From the NCBI GenBank assembly GCA_018970165.1, contig JAGWWZ010000014.1:1-44289 (forward strand): DNA of 44,289 nt, given 5' to 3'. Each line of letters begins with the position of its first letter. Positions within the stretch are counted from its first letter, which is position 1. The notes beneath the pieces were generated by a model. That model was given only the letters and a program-made list of their open reading frames with translations, had not been told where the DNA came from and did no database searches. Below are positions 1-12,700 of the stretch, one piece after another. The position numbers were made by a program, and so were the translations under genes. Origin of the DNA: Planctomycetota bacterium. GTDB taxonomy: Bacteria > Planctomycetota > Planctomycetia > Pirellulales > Pirellulaceae.

Positions 1-3000
1 CCTGGGTCAATGACGAGGGACCCATCCTGGCGAGCGCGATTCAGTACGGTCAATCCACCGGTTTGCAGTGCGCCGGGCAGTTTCACGTTATTGTCCGTGA
101 AGGACCTGTCGTCGCGATTGAGAACGACGACTAATTCAAAGGGAGTCGTTGGGGAGCTGCGGCGATAGATCTTGCGCGAGACGTAATCGATCGTTGCAGC
201 AGGGATATTTCGCAAACGCACCGAGCTGGTTTGACCAGCTGGCACACGGATCTGCGTGCTCGCACTGGGAAGGCTCTCTTGGCCGAACCGATCTACGTAT
301 GTGACCAAATACTCTAAATCCAAATCTGCAACTGGAGCGGAAAACCCAGTTCCGGGCACAAGCTCCACGATCATCAGCGTGGTATTCGGCCCAGCGATTT
401 CGTTCAGTGGTCCGCCGGGCGTTCCAGCAATCACGAAGTTTTCGCCGAAGACGATGCTGACCTCGGTATCGTCGATGCGAGCATGCGTGGTCAACGTCTT
501 CAGTGGCTGACCTGGGAGGGTGTCCACACGCATGAACAGACCATTGATGGTATTTCCCGTGATCCTGTTGTTGTAGATCGCGGGTCCAACACGTCGATAG
601 TCGGGAACAAAGCCACGACCGTTTTGATAGCGTGGCTCGGTGAATAGGGTCTCCTCGAAGCTGTTTGGATCGGCGCTGATAGCGGAGTCGGCGCTTTGAG
701 TAATGGTATTCCCTAAAATCAATGGGCGAGACTCGGCTAACTCAATCGGGCTGGTTACCTTGGCCTGTGCACCCGCACCGACCAAACCACCACCGAATGT
801 CATTTCAGCGTTCGAGATCGTGTTCAAGAAGACACCTTCCCGTTCCCAATCGAAACGACCTTGAGAACGATCGAAGTCGTTACGAATCTCGATGCCCCCC
901 CAATCGCCCGGCTTCGGAACGGTAATCAGAACATTGGTATCTTCGCCGAGAGACTGATCGGTGTAGGAAGTGAAGTAGACCGGCAGTTGCGGAGTTCCAA
1001 GCACTTGAACGGCTGCCCCCGAACGATCCACCGTCCCATCGCTACCGACAAGGAGACGGGAGTTTCCAAACTTCAGAATGGAGCCAGCGTCGATCATCAA
1101 GGTGACGTCCTTCGGGACTTCCAATCGATCTCCGTCGGACAGCACACCGAAATCGCCTGTTCCAATTTCATAGGCCTTAACGGAGGTCGGGTTGGTCTTC
1201 GCTGCCTCAACCCCAGTCAGTCGAATGATGTCGCCGCCAGCAGCCTTGCTGATGGCTTCGGAGATGGTCTTGAAGGGCTGCTGAAGTGTGCCGTCGCTGG
1301 TCAATCCCGTGTAAGACTTATCAACAACCAGAGTACGCGGAGATGCCGACATCTCACCGTAACCGCTTACAGCGCGGAACCAGAAGTTGAAATCACCACC
1401 CGCGATACCATCTCCGTCACCGTCGAGCGCAGAACCGATAGCGTTGGAAGTGGAGGTCTGTTCGGCGATGCCTCTGGCGTTGGTCGCCTTGAATTCAAAA
1501 CGGAGTTGATAACGCCCTTGGCTTGTCGCGCCACTGCCGGTATCCAGAACTCTCGGGTTGTTATCTTCGTTCCCCTTGCCGGTGACCGAGACGAAATACT
1601 CGCCCGAAGTGAGAGGAACATCGATGAACGAGTCTTGGCTGAAATAGTTGTTGTTCGCAGCCACAATCGACAGCTCGCCCGTCGCGGCATCACGTCGGAG
1701 GAGTGTCAGGTGGGTGTCGAGATTGCTCGAATCGTTGAGTCTCTCTGCGACGGTTTCCAAGCGAACTTGCCCACTGGTGTTCGGTGCGATCACAAACCGA
1801 TAGAGGTCGACGTCTCGATTGTCCGGCCTCAAAAGATGCTGGCCATGAATCTGGTCGATGGTCCCTGGGAAGATCTGCTCGAGCGGATTCGAGGGGGAAT
1901 TCAGTCGCGTACCGACGATGCCACCGGCGGCATTGGTAGTACCCCCGTTGCTGTCGCTTCCCATGATCGTACCGGCTGGCAGATCAAACGTATGGTCGAA
2001 TCCGAGCAAATGCCCGATCTCGTGCATCGCGGTATTGAAGAAGCTGAATGGGCCTTGTTGGGCTGCTCCTGAGGGTACCGTTTCCGCACCGAGCGGCTTT
2101 TGGGAGACCCCAAACCCGAACGCGTTGTCCCAAGGTTCGCTGTTGTCGAGGATCACCATATCCCATAATTGCATGGGCATATCGGGATTGGGAACCTGGC
2201 CAGCAGCTCCGAGAACATCACCCGGACCACTGATCAAAGTTCGAATCGGGATCATATCGCCGACGACGATGTTGAAAATCCCCGGTGCAGTTGGGCCAGT
2301 GTACTCTTGGAAATCGACACCGAGATACCTGGAATAGAACTCAAAAATCTCCCGCACTCTTTGCTTCTGTTCACTGTTGATCGAGGTGAACAAACGCCGT
2401 CCGTTGGAGTCAACCCCGTAGGACTGATTCTCCATGAAGTTGTATCTGATCGTACGAATTTCTGGGTCGCCATCGGGTAGGAAATTGGGATCCCCCCAAA
2501 TCTGGTCTGGGCTCCGCAGCGAACGGTCTTCCTGAATGTCGCGATGCCCCGGTTCCTGACTGCTGCCAGGGAAATTCAAAAGAAGCGGGTCGGACACAGT
2601 ACGAATTTCCTCTTCGAAAATCGTAGAGAAACTGCCCGTGATCGCGCCAGCGCTCATATCTATCGCGCCCGCTAGGAATCCCGCTGGTTCGGCAGGCACC
2701 ACGGGATTGAGCGTTGCACTGTAGGCGGCTCCGTTGAGCTCCGAACCGATGCGCAGTCGATACGTGCCATCCCCGCCAAGCATGTGAATATCCCTTGCGA
2801 AAGTCAGAGTGACTTTGGCCGGGACACGGGGAGTCGCAGCAGGATTGCCTGGGTTGAACGATATGCCTGTTGGATTGAAGATAATATCATCAAAAGGCGT
2901 CGTGCTATTGCCCGTGAAGATCAAGTTGTAGAACTGAGGATCGACGACCGAAGGATTGCTGGTCGACATCGGATCGTACACAACGGGGCGATCATAGAGT

Positions 3001-3650
3001 TCACCGTCGTTGAAGTAGACATCGATGGTATCACGTGCTTGAGACAGTGTCCCATCCACCGCACGAGTGATGGGTTGCGGAACGATCGCAGAGATCTTCG
3101 AACCAAGTTCGAGATTGAATGAGTAGGTATCCCGATCGGTGAGAGTCCGACGGGGTACGAGAGGATCGTTATTTACATTCCGAACGGCATTTGCCTGCCC
3201 AACACCAAGTATCTCGACTCGGTACAAATCGTCGGGAAGGGTCTCGGGAAACCGAGCGACCACAACTCTTCGGTTGGACGGATCCTCGAAATCCAGATAC
3301 GCGGGCGTAACAATGACGTCGGTCAAACCACCCGGCCCGAATACACCATCACCCCCCGATCGAGAGATCACGATACCGTTCCGGAGCGTCGACTGACGTA
3401 CATCGGCTCCACCGGCGAACCGGAAGATCAACTCCCTAGGAGCCTCGTTAAGAGTATTCGACCGGGTTGTCGAGAGAATCTCGCCCGTGTTCGGGGCGAC
3501 CGACAAGAGTCGGAAGTCCGTATCGAGCACACTGCCGGCCATCACCTCTCGACGTTCCAAGTTTTCGCAGAGGAGGTTGCGGAACCCCTTGCGTCGCTTT
3601 GCCTTGAACGAACGACTTCGGTGAAGCGATCTTGATTCATCAATTCCCAT
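1..3650 (-). CDS. Giant secreted matrixin-like surface protein, paralogue 2 (partial, C-terminus outside the window)
   Basis: The frame is open from the ATG at 3650 to the left edge, giving 1216 codons with no stop. The N-terminus is basic and carries the LEPR-XLL-like motif LCENLERREVMA, matching that of the neighbouring giant gene. A beta-sandwich-like region follows. An intact metzincin zinc site, HEIGHLLGFDH, lies at residues 543-553 and suggests an extracellular protease. After it come a pre-peptidase C-terminal (PPC)-like segment, a DUF1565/beta-helix-like region (VDKS...GT...PFKTISEA, then VYFTSYTD and DWGGIEIRND), and a fibronectin-like module just before the edge. The ATG is preceded by CCAAGGTCCGG, and the bases around it closely resemble the start of the upstream giant gene, which supports this start. 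The gene lies 103 bases downstream of its paralogue in the same direction, so co-transcription is plausible. Surface location is inferred from the family. Confidence 0.85.
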   Translation of the reverse strand, partial: MGIDESRSLHRSRSFKAKRRKGFRNLLCENLERREVMAGSVLDTDFRLLSVAPNTGEILSTTRSNTLNEAPRELIFRFAGGADVRQSTLRNGIVISRSGGDGVFGPGGLTDVIVTPAYLDFEDPSNRRVVVARFPETLPDDLYRVEILGVGQANAVRNVNNDPLVPRRTLTDRDTYSFNLELGSKISAIVPQPITRAVDGTLSQARDTIDVYFNDGELYDRPVVYDPMSTSNPSVVDPQFYNLIFTGNSTTPFDDIIFNPTGISFNPGNPAATPRVPAKVTLTFARDIHMLGGDGTYRLRIGSELNGAAYSATLNPVVPAEPAGFLAGAIDMSAGAITGSFSTIFEEEIRTVSDPLLLNFPGSSQEPGHRDIQEDRSLRSPDQIWGDPNFLPDGDPEIRTIRYNFMENQSYGVDSNGRRLFTSINSEQKQRVREIFEFYSRYLGVDFQEYTGPTAPGIFNIVVGDMIPIRTLISGPGDVLGAAGQVPNPDMPMQLWDMVILDNSEPWDNAFGFGVSQKPLGAETVPSGAAQQGPFSFFNTAMHEIGHLLGFDHTFDLPAGTIMGSDSNGGTTNAAGGIVGTRLNSPSNPLEQIFPGTIDQIHGQHLLRPDNRDVDLYRFVIAPNTSGQVRLETVAERLNDSSNLDTHLTLLRRDAATGELSIVAANNNYFSQDSFIDVPLTSGEYFVSVTGKGNEDNNPRVLDTGSGATSQGRYQLRFEFKATNARGIAEQTSTSNAIGSALDGDGDGIAGGDFNFWFRAVSGYGEMSASPRTLVVDKSYTGLTSDGTLQQPFKTISEAISKAAGGDIIRLTGVEAAKTNPTSVKAYEIGTGDFGVLSDGDRLEVPKDVTLMIDAGSILKFGNSRLLVGSDGTVDRSGAAVQVLGTPQLPVYFTSYTDQSLGEDTNVLITVPKPGDWGGIEIRNDFDRSQGRFDWEREGVFLNTISNAEMTFGGGLVGAGAQAKVTSPIELAESRPLILGNTITQSADSAISADPNSFEETLFTEPRYQNGRGFVPDYRRVGPAIYNNRITGNTINGLFMRVDTLPGQPLKTLTTHARIDDTEVSIVFGENFVIAGTPGGPLNEIAGPNTTLMIVELVPGTGFSAPVADLDLEYLVTYVDRFGQESLPSASTQIRVPAGQTSSVRLRNIPAATIDYVSRKIYRRSSPTTPFELVVVLNRDDRSFTDNNVKLPGALQTGGLTVLNRARQDGSLVIDP

Positions 3651-3696
3651 ATTGACCGGACCTTGGAACGATAAGGTAATTTAATAAGTGTGGTCT

Positions 3697-3733
3697 ACAG
3701 GGGGCGACGAGATCTCGCGAGCGAGGTCCCTGT
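3697..3733 (-). other. Hairpin between the two giant genes
   Basis: In the 103-base gap after the TAG of the complete giant gene, ACAGGG (read on the minus strand) pairs with CCCTGT about 25 bases later. The loop contains two further perfect palindromes, CTCGCGAG and CGAGATCTCG. An AT-rich stretch (TTATTAAATT) follows, but there is no clear U-tract. It could be a partial terminator, an mRNA processing site or a protein-binding site. It is not a canonical intrinsic terminator. Confidence 0.4.
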
Positions 3734-3753
3734 CACCCTATCATCATCTACGC

Positions 3754-6700
3754 CTACTCGCCAAACAAGTCCGCGAAGACTTGATCTACGAGGTCTTGAC
3801 TGCCGCGAGTCCCGTTAGAAACGATGTCATCGGCAAGTTTGTCAAATTCGTCATCCTCGGCAGGCGTTCCGAAGTAGACCCATCGGTCGGCTTCAGAGCC
3901 TTCATCTTCTGGCAACTGAGGCCCAAAGGGCCGAGCTACCGCTGGATTGCCGACACTTCTCGCGATTCCTCGACCCGAGGCATCGTTTTCCATTGGACCA
4001 ATCATCGCTTTGCTGAGTCCGCGACCGATATCCATGGACCACCCCAACAAGCGTCCGTCGGCTGCTGGACCGCGTCCTTCTCCCTCACCTTCCGGAGATC
4101 CATTCATCCCTCCGGAGTTGAGGAAATTGATCAGGGTGAGGACATCCAGCGGATCGACAAAGTTGTTCCCGTCAACGTCCACATAGTCAGGCGGTCCGGG
4201 CAATCCCGCAACCGAACCGGATCCGCGGCTGTTGAGCAAGTTGATGATGATCAATGCATCCAATGGCGACACCCATCCGTCCGCATTGACGTCGTTCGGA
4301 TTCGCCGGATTTTGGAATCTGGCTGGGAGCCGTTGACCGAAGGTGATGGTTACGGTCGCCTCGTTGCTCACGCCACCAAATGCATCTCGAGCACGGTACC
4401 TGAACGTGTCGGTATCACCTGGCTTAACAAGATTGTTGGGATCTGGGTTTGGCGTGTAGACAAATGTTCCATTTGCGTTCACAACAACGGTTCCCTTGGT
4501 CGGAGCGACGGAGAGTTCCGCTGTCAAGGTATCTCCATCTTTGTCCGTATCGTTGACCAGAACACCGTCATCGTTGCTCGAGGTTGTCGAACCGGTTGCG
4601 TCGGTTGTCCGGAATATCTCGCCCAAAGGAGAGCTGTAGGAATCGTTGCGGGCAACCGGGTTGTCGTTGACCGAAGTCACGGTCAGCACGAACGCATCCG
4701 ATACCGAAGCGCCGGAGAGATCGCGAGCGGTGACTGAGATGTCTGTGGTTCCGAACGCATCGGGCTTGAGCGTGACAGTCAGTCTGCTTCCCGTTATCGC
4801 GACCGTGGCGACGTTGGTGTTGGAACTCGAAGCGGTGTACGTCACCACATCACCATTGATCTCATCCGGATCGAAGAAGAATTCTGGGCTCAGCTCAATA
4901 TTGAACGGTGCGGAATCCTCATTGACGGTTCTATCCGGCAAGGGCTTGACCAAGCGTGGTGCATCCGGTGCCGGAGTCACCTGAACAGTCAGCGTGTTGG
5001 TTACGAACAGTCCCGGATTGGCGGAGTCTGTAGCGCGGATCACGATCACTGCCGTTCCATTCTGGTCCGGTTTGGGCAACAGACGCAACTCACCATTCTG
5101 GATGGTGGGCTCGATCAAATTGGTGTTGTTGTTCGACACAACCGTGTAAGTCAGAACATCTCCGTTGCTGGCGACATCTGGGTCAAAGAAGTAATCCGAC
5201 AGGAGGAGAGTCCGGGCTGGAGTTTGGTCCTCCTGCATCGTAACGGTGCCGAATTCCAGCTTCTTCCTCGGGGCATCATTGACGGGACGGACCGTGACGT
5301 TGACTGTCCCTTGCGAAGATTGCGGATCGAAAACCGTACCGCTGAAACCATTGTCCGTGACGACGTAGAAGAACGTGTCGGTGCCATGGAAGTCCTCGGG
5401 AGGCGTATACCTAACTTTGCCGACGAAGAATTCAACCCTGCCGCCACGCGCACTGGTCGACACAACATTGGTGAAGGAAACCGTCTGCCCTTGGCCAGCG
5501 GGGGGTGGCAAGCGTTCGTTGTCTGGTCCAGCCGAATCGCCCGCGATAAGCACAAGCGGATCGATTTCGATCGCGACATCTTCGTCGGTGCTGGCCAACT
5601 TGGGTGTCGTAATTGGTGGATCGTTCTTGTCCGCCACGTTGATCGTGATGGTTCCTTCGGTATCTCGCGGTTCCAATACGGTACCGGTAAACACCGGCCC
5701 CGCATCCCTGATCCGATAGGTGAAACGATCCACTCCCGAGAAGTCGGGTTTGGGTTTGTAAGTGATCTTGCCTGCGTTGAACGTGATGGTTCCTCCACCG
5801 ATGGACGTTGCATCGACATCACGGATAAATACGGTTTGACCAGCGTCGATCTCATTCTGAGGACCAGGTGCAGAAACCGCAAGAATTTGAGTTTCTTGAA
5901 TATCCAGAGTGGCATCTTCGTTGATATTGAAGGTCAGCGGACTGACGATCGGCGGATCATTCACGGGTCGAACCGTAATGGTGACCGTGGACCGGGTTAA
6001 CGAATCGAAAACCGCATCTGCTGCTAGGTAAACGAACGTAGTCTCGCCGAAGAAATTATCTGCGGGAGTGAATTCGAATGTACCGTCAGCCCGGAAAACG
6101 AAAGACTTGGTAACTGCAGCAGGGGGTTCCGTGATGATCGTCGCATTGAGCGGTCGACCATTGGTATTGATATCGTTGGCGAGAACGCCGTTGTTGAATA
6201 CGGAACCGTCGTCCAATTCAGGTGGGAAATCGAGCGGATCGTTCGCATTCAAGCTCCCTGTGTCCTCGAATAGGACATAGCTGTCGTTCACACCCACCGG
6301 AGGCGTGCCCGGAACCAGGGTAACGCGGTAATCCTCGACTTCTCCATCAAGAGCTAAACCGGTTGGCAAAAGGTTGCCGGATGTCGACACGCGGAATCGT
6401 GCAAATGATGGGGTATCCACAGTGAAATTGGGGGCCGTTGCTGGAACACGAACCTGGAAGGTGCGAGTGAGATTCAACGGATCGAAATTAACGTCGGTAA
6501 AGATCTGCTCACCGGGATCTGACCAATCGCCATCGGAATTGAAGTCGATCCAACCGTTGAGTACTCCTGGAGCACTCATGGTCACCGTCACCTGTGTATC
6601 AACGTTCTTGTTGAAGATCGGAATCCCGGTGCTGCCGTAATCGTTCCGTTGGAACTTGAACGAGACGCCGTCATCGCCGCTATCTCCGTCAGCCAGCGGC

Positions 6701-9700
6701 TGCGGCTTGGCTTCCGTTTCAGGACTGATCGAGCTACCAAGTCTAAGTGAACTGCCGCTCACCACGTGCCGAGCTCCGTCGTTGCCCTTCAGGGTCGGGT
6801 AGCGTCCGGCGGTGGTACTAACAGCATCGGGAGCATCGCCGAAGTCGACGACTACGCCAGGCATCAGAATCTTGAACTGTGTCTCGTTGTTGATTCGATT
6901 GCTCTTAAGCGGGTTCCCCGCAATGTCTTGGACTCCTCGCAGGAAGAAACTGCTGATGCCGTCGCCGACGTTGATAGCGTTTTCCACGAAGAGGGTGGAT
7001 CCCGCACGAACCTTGGCTTGCAGGGTCGTCCGCCCTTCTGCAGCCGCCTTGTTAATAGCCGCAATCATCGCCTGACGCATCTGCTCAGGGGTGAAAGCGG
7101 CATCCTGTATGAACGGCACGGCTACGGATCCACCGGGAACTCCGAGCTTGCGCATCGATCGCGCATTGTCGAGCGTGTAAACAAATTCGGAGCTATCGCG
7201 CAGCTTCAGGCCTTCGGGGGTAATGTCCGAATCCAGATTCAGAACCGACGACTTGATGGTCGCCTGCATCGTTTCATACAGACGCTGTAGAGAGTCCGAA
7301 TTTACATAGCGAATCGGCGTGAACGCAGGGTTGCTGGCACTGTTGATCGTGAGATTGACGAACTCAAAGGTGACCGATCGGGTTCCATTGTTGATCACGA
7401 AGAAGTCGCCGTCCTGAGGAAGCCCTCGTTCGGTGGTCAGACGGCTGTTGAGGACGTTTACAGCACTGGTATCGAGCAATCCCAAATCGACTTTGCCGAT
7501 GCCGGACGCTTGAGCGAAAACGCTCAGTCGAGTGACCGAATTGATCGCCTGCACAATCGCCACGACCAAGTCGCTTTGACTCGATGCATTCGTGTATCGG
7601 ATGATCTCGTTGCCCGATGTTGAAGGTCCGCTGAAATTGCTGTCGAATTCAAACGTCACGGTCGTGCCATTGTTGGTGATGGTGAATACCGAGTTATCGA
7701 CGAGATCGACGCCACCGCGGGCTGGAATCGCCAACTGCAAGGTTCCAAAGACCTGAAGGACCGTATTCCCCTGAACGCCTGGTCGTCCGGACAAATCGAT
7801 CGACGGCGCACCAGCTACAGACAATCCGTCGCTAGGCAACCCACCAACGACAACACTACCATTGCCAAAGTGTTTGGGGGTCAACCCGATGCCGGCACCG
7901 GTGATCGCCGTTGCCAAGGCCTCACCGATTTCAGACTGGCTTTGGGTGTTTGTGAAAGGCACACGCACTCGGCCTGCAGCGATGGTGTTGTTATTATCAA
8001 ACTCGAATACGGTCGATTGGCTACCACCGTTACGAGTGATCGTAATGAAATCTCCATCTTGAATGGTTCGCGAAACGCCTACGACTTCCAAACGGGTGTT
8101 GATCAAATCAACACTTCCAGTGTCGGGCAATCCGAGATGAACAAGATCGTTTCCAACAACATTCGGGTTGACACGAAGACTCGACGAAGCGATCGCTGAT
8201 CGCAAGGCTTGTGCAACTTCCAGACTGGAACTCGCTGACGAGATATTAACACGCACATTGCCGGGTTGAACCTTCGCGATGGGGTCGGAATCGAACTCGA
8301 AGACCAAAGCAGTGCGACCATCGGTGACACTGAAAGTTTGGCCATCAGAAACTCCACCAACACCGCTACCTTGCGTCGGGACTCGCAGGCCAAGGGTCTG
8401 TGTAGGCTGAGTTAGTGAAGGAGCGTCAACAGTCTGAACGGAGGCTCCGAGAGAAGCCGCGATAAAGACGTCGTTCGAAGCTAACTTCCTAGCAACTACG
8501 CCGCTAGTAAATGAACTGTTGATTGCAGCTACAATCGCATCAGCTACCTGCGACTTGGTCGACAGAGAAGTGAATCGGATGATTCCTTCCGGCCGAGTGA
8601 TGAGGGTGTTGTTGTTGCTGTCAAACTCAAAATCGCGGCGTACGCCTGCCAGTTGGACGCTGAAACGTTCGCCATCGGTGACTCCGCCCGCACCACCGCC
8701 AGCAATAGGCAGATTTAGTTGCAAGCCGATCGGTAGTTGCAGCCGGAATCCGCTGTCGTACTCAAACGTCACGTTCGCGCCGGTTGAATCCCGAATCACG
8801 AACGTGTCCCCATCGTTCAATTTGTTTCCAGCAACAGCATCGATTACGAACCGATCTTTGTTGTTGATCGTGATGTCGTAGACCCGATCGTTGCGCCAAA
8901 CACCAGCCAACGGCTTGAGAACGATTTCGTTGGTTGTCGTGTTGTATGAGAAGACGTAGTCGATGCCTTCGACCAGCAGTCGATTATTCTCCGTGATGGT
9001 AATCACAGCACCAGCAGGTCGAATTCCCGATGCGCTTCCGACGACCGAACTGTCGTCGATGCCAGTGCCACCACCAAGATTGGCGGACTCGAAACCATCC
9101 TGCAGTTGAATGCGGAATTCGGGGTACACTCCGGATGTCAATTCGATGACGGACTCGGTGGGGTCAACGTCCACGCGACGAGCATCGTTGTCCACGGGGC
9201 TAACTGAAATCGCGCTAGGGCCGATGAAATCAGCGTCGTCGATCGCACCTCGATCCTTGAACACGCTATCGCCCAAACCACTCGGTGGGGCAACGTTAGG
9301 GTCGTCAGCTCGGAAGAGACTGTAGAAATCGCGATCCGGAGCCAGGACAGGGCTCGGGGCGATCCCGACGGCTCCCTTGACCGCTTCCAAGCCTTGTCGT
9401 TCCGGTAGCGAGTCGATCGAGCTATCGATGATCTGCGACTGGGCTCCCGGCAAGAAGTTGCTTCCCGGGAAGTTCACAAATAACTTCTCGCCGCCGCCAG
9501 CGATAAAGTTAAAGTCGGAACCGGTGTTCGGAACATTCGTCGGACCGACTTCGATCGTAAGTCCGAGATTCGTTACCGGGGTCGCTGGCTCCATAAACTG
9601 ATAGGTGTTGCCACCGACAACCACCGCAGAGGGACGTTCCGAAGGCATGTTGAAACTACCTCGGAAATCGGACCCAAGGAACGTCGGCCTTTCTTCGACG

Positions 9701-12700
9701 ATCGGTGTCTGGACATTCACAAACGCGTTGTTCAAAAGCGTCGGCGATGCTCCACCAGAAACCATAATCCCTGTCTCGGGAATGATCTGATTGAGACTGT
9801 TGTTGTTGGATCTTCCACCGATACGACGCCCCGTACTCGAGGTGACCGTATATGCGTTTCTTACGACGACGAACTTCTCTGAGGTACCGTTCCCCCGTGC
9901 AGTCACCGGTCGATCTATTGTTGGCAAGAAGGGCAGGGTCATTGTTCGGTCGTGGCCGAAACCTTGATTCGCGTGACCTAGGAAACTGGTGGAATGGCTA
10001 GTCACGCCATTGCCTTCACTGATAACTACCGCAAGGTCAAATGGCGACAAATCCTCATTCCAATCCGGATACCGGTTGAGCCCCGGCTGCAATTGAGCCC
10101 CGCGTTCGTTGCCCGAATTGATTCCGAAGTCGAATTGGTTGTTAGGATTAACAATACCATAGGTCGGGTCGAATCCGTTGTGACCGCCAAGTGCGATGGC
10201 GGAGACAGGCGCCAACGGACTAGCAGTGCCAAAGATCCCGTTGGGCAGCGTTTGCGTGTTGGCCATACCGGCTACGGTGATCGCGTTGGCAATCGACCTC
10301 GCCAAGTCGGGAACTCGGAATTCGGGTCCGATATAGACGGGCACGTTGGGGCCGTTGTAACCGGGGTTGCGAGTGAACTCAAATGTCCGCGCGTTCCCGG
10401 TGCCCCCCGCACCCGAATCCGAAACCTGCTGAATGGTGAAGGTCTCACCGTCCGCATAAGATGCGGGATTATCAACTACGATGACGAATTCTTCTGGTTT
10501 GAGGACCTGTACGCTCAGTGAGTAGCTGCCGCTGGTTGTACCGCGTCGACGATCAGCGAAAGAGTAGGGATCGTATTTCGTATTTCCAATCGACGAGATA
10601 GCAACGTAGTAAACGCCAGCCTTCGTCGCAGTGAAGTCGATATAAGGATCAAGCCCACTGACTTCTCCAGGAGCGCTCCGATTGTCGACTGTGGTCGGGT
10701 CGGAACCGCTGCTGATGATCTGAGGTATTCCGTTGCTATCGAACAAACGGAGGGCCGAATCGAGCGTTGATCCTCGAGACGTGTCCACGTCGATACGAAC
10801 ACGACTACCGACCTCGAGACGGAATTTATAGAAGTCGACATCGGATGAGCCAGTGAACAACGGATCAGCAAGAAGAGCGCCGTTGACAGTATACTGCAGC
10901 GGATTGACACCGATCCCTTGGAAGGTTTCTGCCGCTCCACGGATCGTATCGTTCGTGTCCGTATCCACGGTTTCAGCGTTGGCACCTGCATTGCCATCGT
11001 TGCCGATGATGGTGTTATTGAGTGCTCGCACGAATGGGGCAGCCATGAACGTCCCGACGGGGAGCGCCACGACAGCGCCAGCTCGAGGATCGATATTTTG
11101 CGGTCCCTTGACGATCATCGAGGATTCTGCCCAAAGCCAAGTTCGTCGATCGTTGGGATCACCGACTACGAAGTCATCCTGTGGTTCCAACCAGGTCGAG
11201 ATCCGCTGAGTTGTACCGTTGGTCGTCAGTACACTACCGATCATCGCATCGCGGATTGCCTTGATCACTTCGTCGGCCGCATAACCGGGCGTGGTGTTCG
11301 GAACGCGGAGGTACTGACTGCCACCGTCTTCACGGTAGTAGACCGGGATGTTATCAGCAGCCCATCCATTGCCGCCGACCACACCGCTTCCGAAGGCAGG
11401 AGCACCCGTGGGAGCGCCTGCGATGTCCTCGAATTCAAATCGAACACGCTGGCGGCCAAAGGTAACATCCATGATGTTGCCGTCGTTGATGAAGCCACCG
11501 GAATGGTCCGGTTGTTGCGGGTCCGATAGATCTGATGTTAAATCTGCACGCCCTGGGAAGGCGATCACACGCCATGTCGGCGTATCCCCTTGAATATGCA
11601 ACCCTCCAAGACCAGCACTTTCGAATATGTTGTTGACAACCACTAAACCCGGCGCCACCCCCGCTCGCTCGGCATTGACGAGCCTTGGGTCGCCTGCCGC
11701 CCCGTACGGGACCAAATTGTCGATCGGCAAATTGCGAGCGTACGATCCACCCAGGGTCGGAGCACCAACATAGTTTGGAATTTGAGTTTGAAAGAAGCCA
11801 CCGTCGACATACAGCGGCTGCTGTGCACGGCCGTCTGCATAGTACTTCTCCGCAGGCGCGGCCCAAACCGCGAAATCACGAGCCTTGGTCACGATCGAAT
11901 TGGAGATAATGAATTGTCCCTGGTCCCGATTCGAGTTCAAATCACCAAACCCGTCGAAACGCAAGATGCCCGAGGTTGCACCGACGGTGAATACGCCGGC
12001 TGTGTCGAACACTTCTACGTTTCCAAACAAATCGATAACTGTATTGCTGGTACCCGATACATTTCGATCGCGGTCTGCAGCGCGTACACCGAGCAGATTT
12101 TGCTGGAAGACTTGATTGATTGCATCGCGGAACTTCCCTGCCAAGACGGCTGGCGAGTCGGATGGCGTGATGAGCACAGGAACATTGCCAAACCCGACGC
12201 CAGGGGTCGTAGTGAATTCGAACGTCAAACGTCGTGCCCCATCGCTAACATCCACGCGGCTTCCCGAGGGGATCGTTAGACCGGGCAGGAATTCGATCGA
12301 GGTGCTGTAGGAACCTCGGAAAAATCTCGGCAGTGTCGTACCAATTTCGTCACCGACCCGGATCTCCATTTGATATGCGCCCGATCTTCGCTGCCCGGGG
12401 GCACGATCCGTGACTACGATTTGGTACGTGCCACGGCGCAATTCCGCTGTGCCGATAAAGCTTAGGAACGCATCCCCAGTTCCAACGGATCCTCGCGAAA
12501 GGTCGGTCACGTCGTTGCCGGATAACGGACTCGGAAGGTCATCGACAACAAAGGACCGATCACGGATGAGCGGATTGACTGGTATACCGGGAGTTGCCGG
12601 ATTGTTGTCGAGATCGAAGAGCACATCCACCTGAAGGGCAGCCCGATTCAATCCGTCCGCGTAATCGATATCGATCACAACAGGGAACGTCGCCGTCGGA

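Noticed and set aside
861-2072. A 403-codon plus-strand frame opposite the giant paralogue
   Set aside because: It is antisense to a protein with clear metzincin, beta-helix and fibronectin-like sequence. Its own translation shows no domain, and long antisense frames are expected in GC-rich coding DNA.
3688-4737. A 349-codon plus-strand frame opposite the end of the complete giant gene
   Set aside because: It lies over the dockerin and cadherin-like coding region, has no recognisable features and starts in the intergenic hairpin.
5151-6000. Overlapping frames of about 250 codons on both strands
   Set aside because: They are shadows of the cadherin-like repeat region. Repetitive coding DNA keeps alternative frames open.
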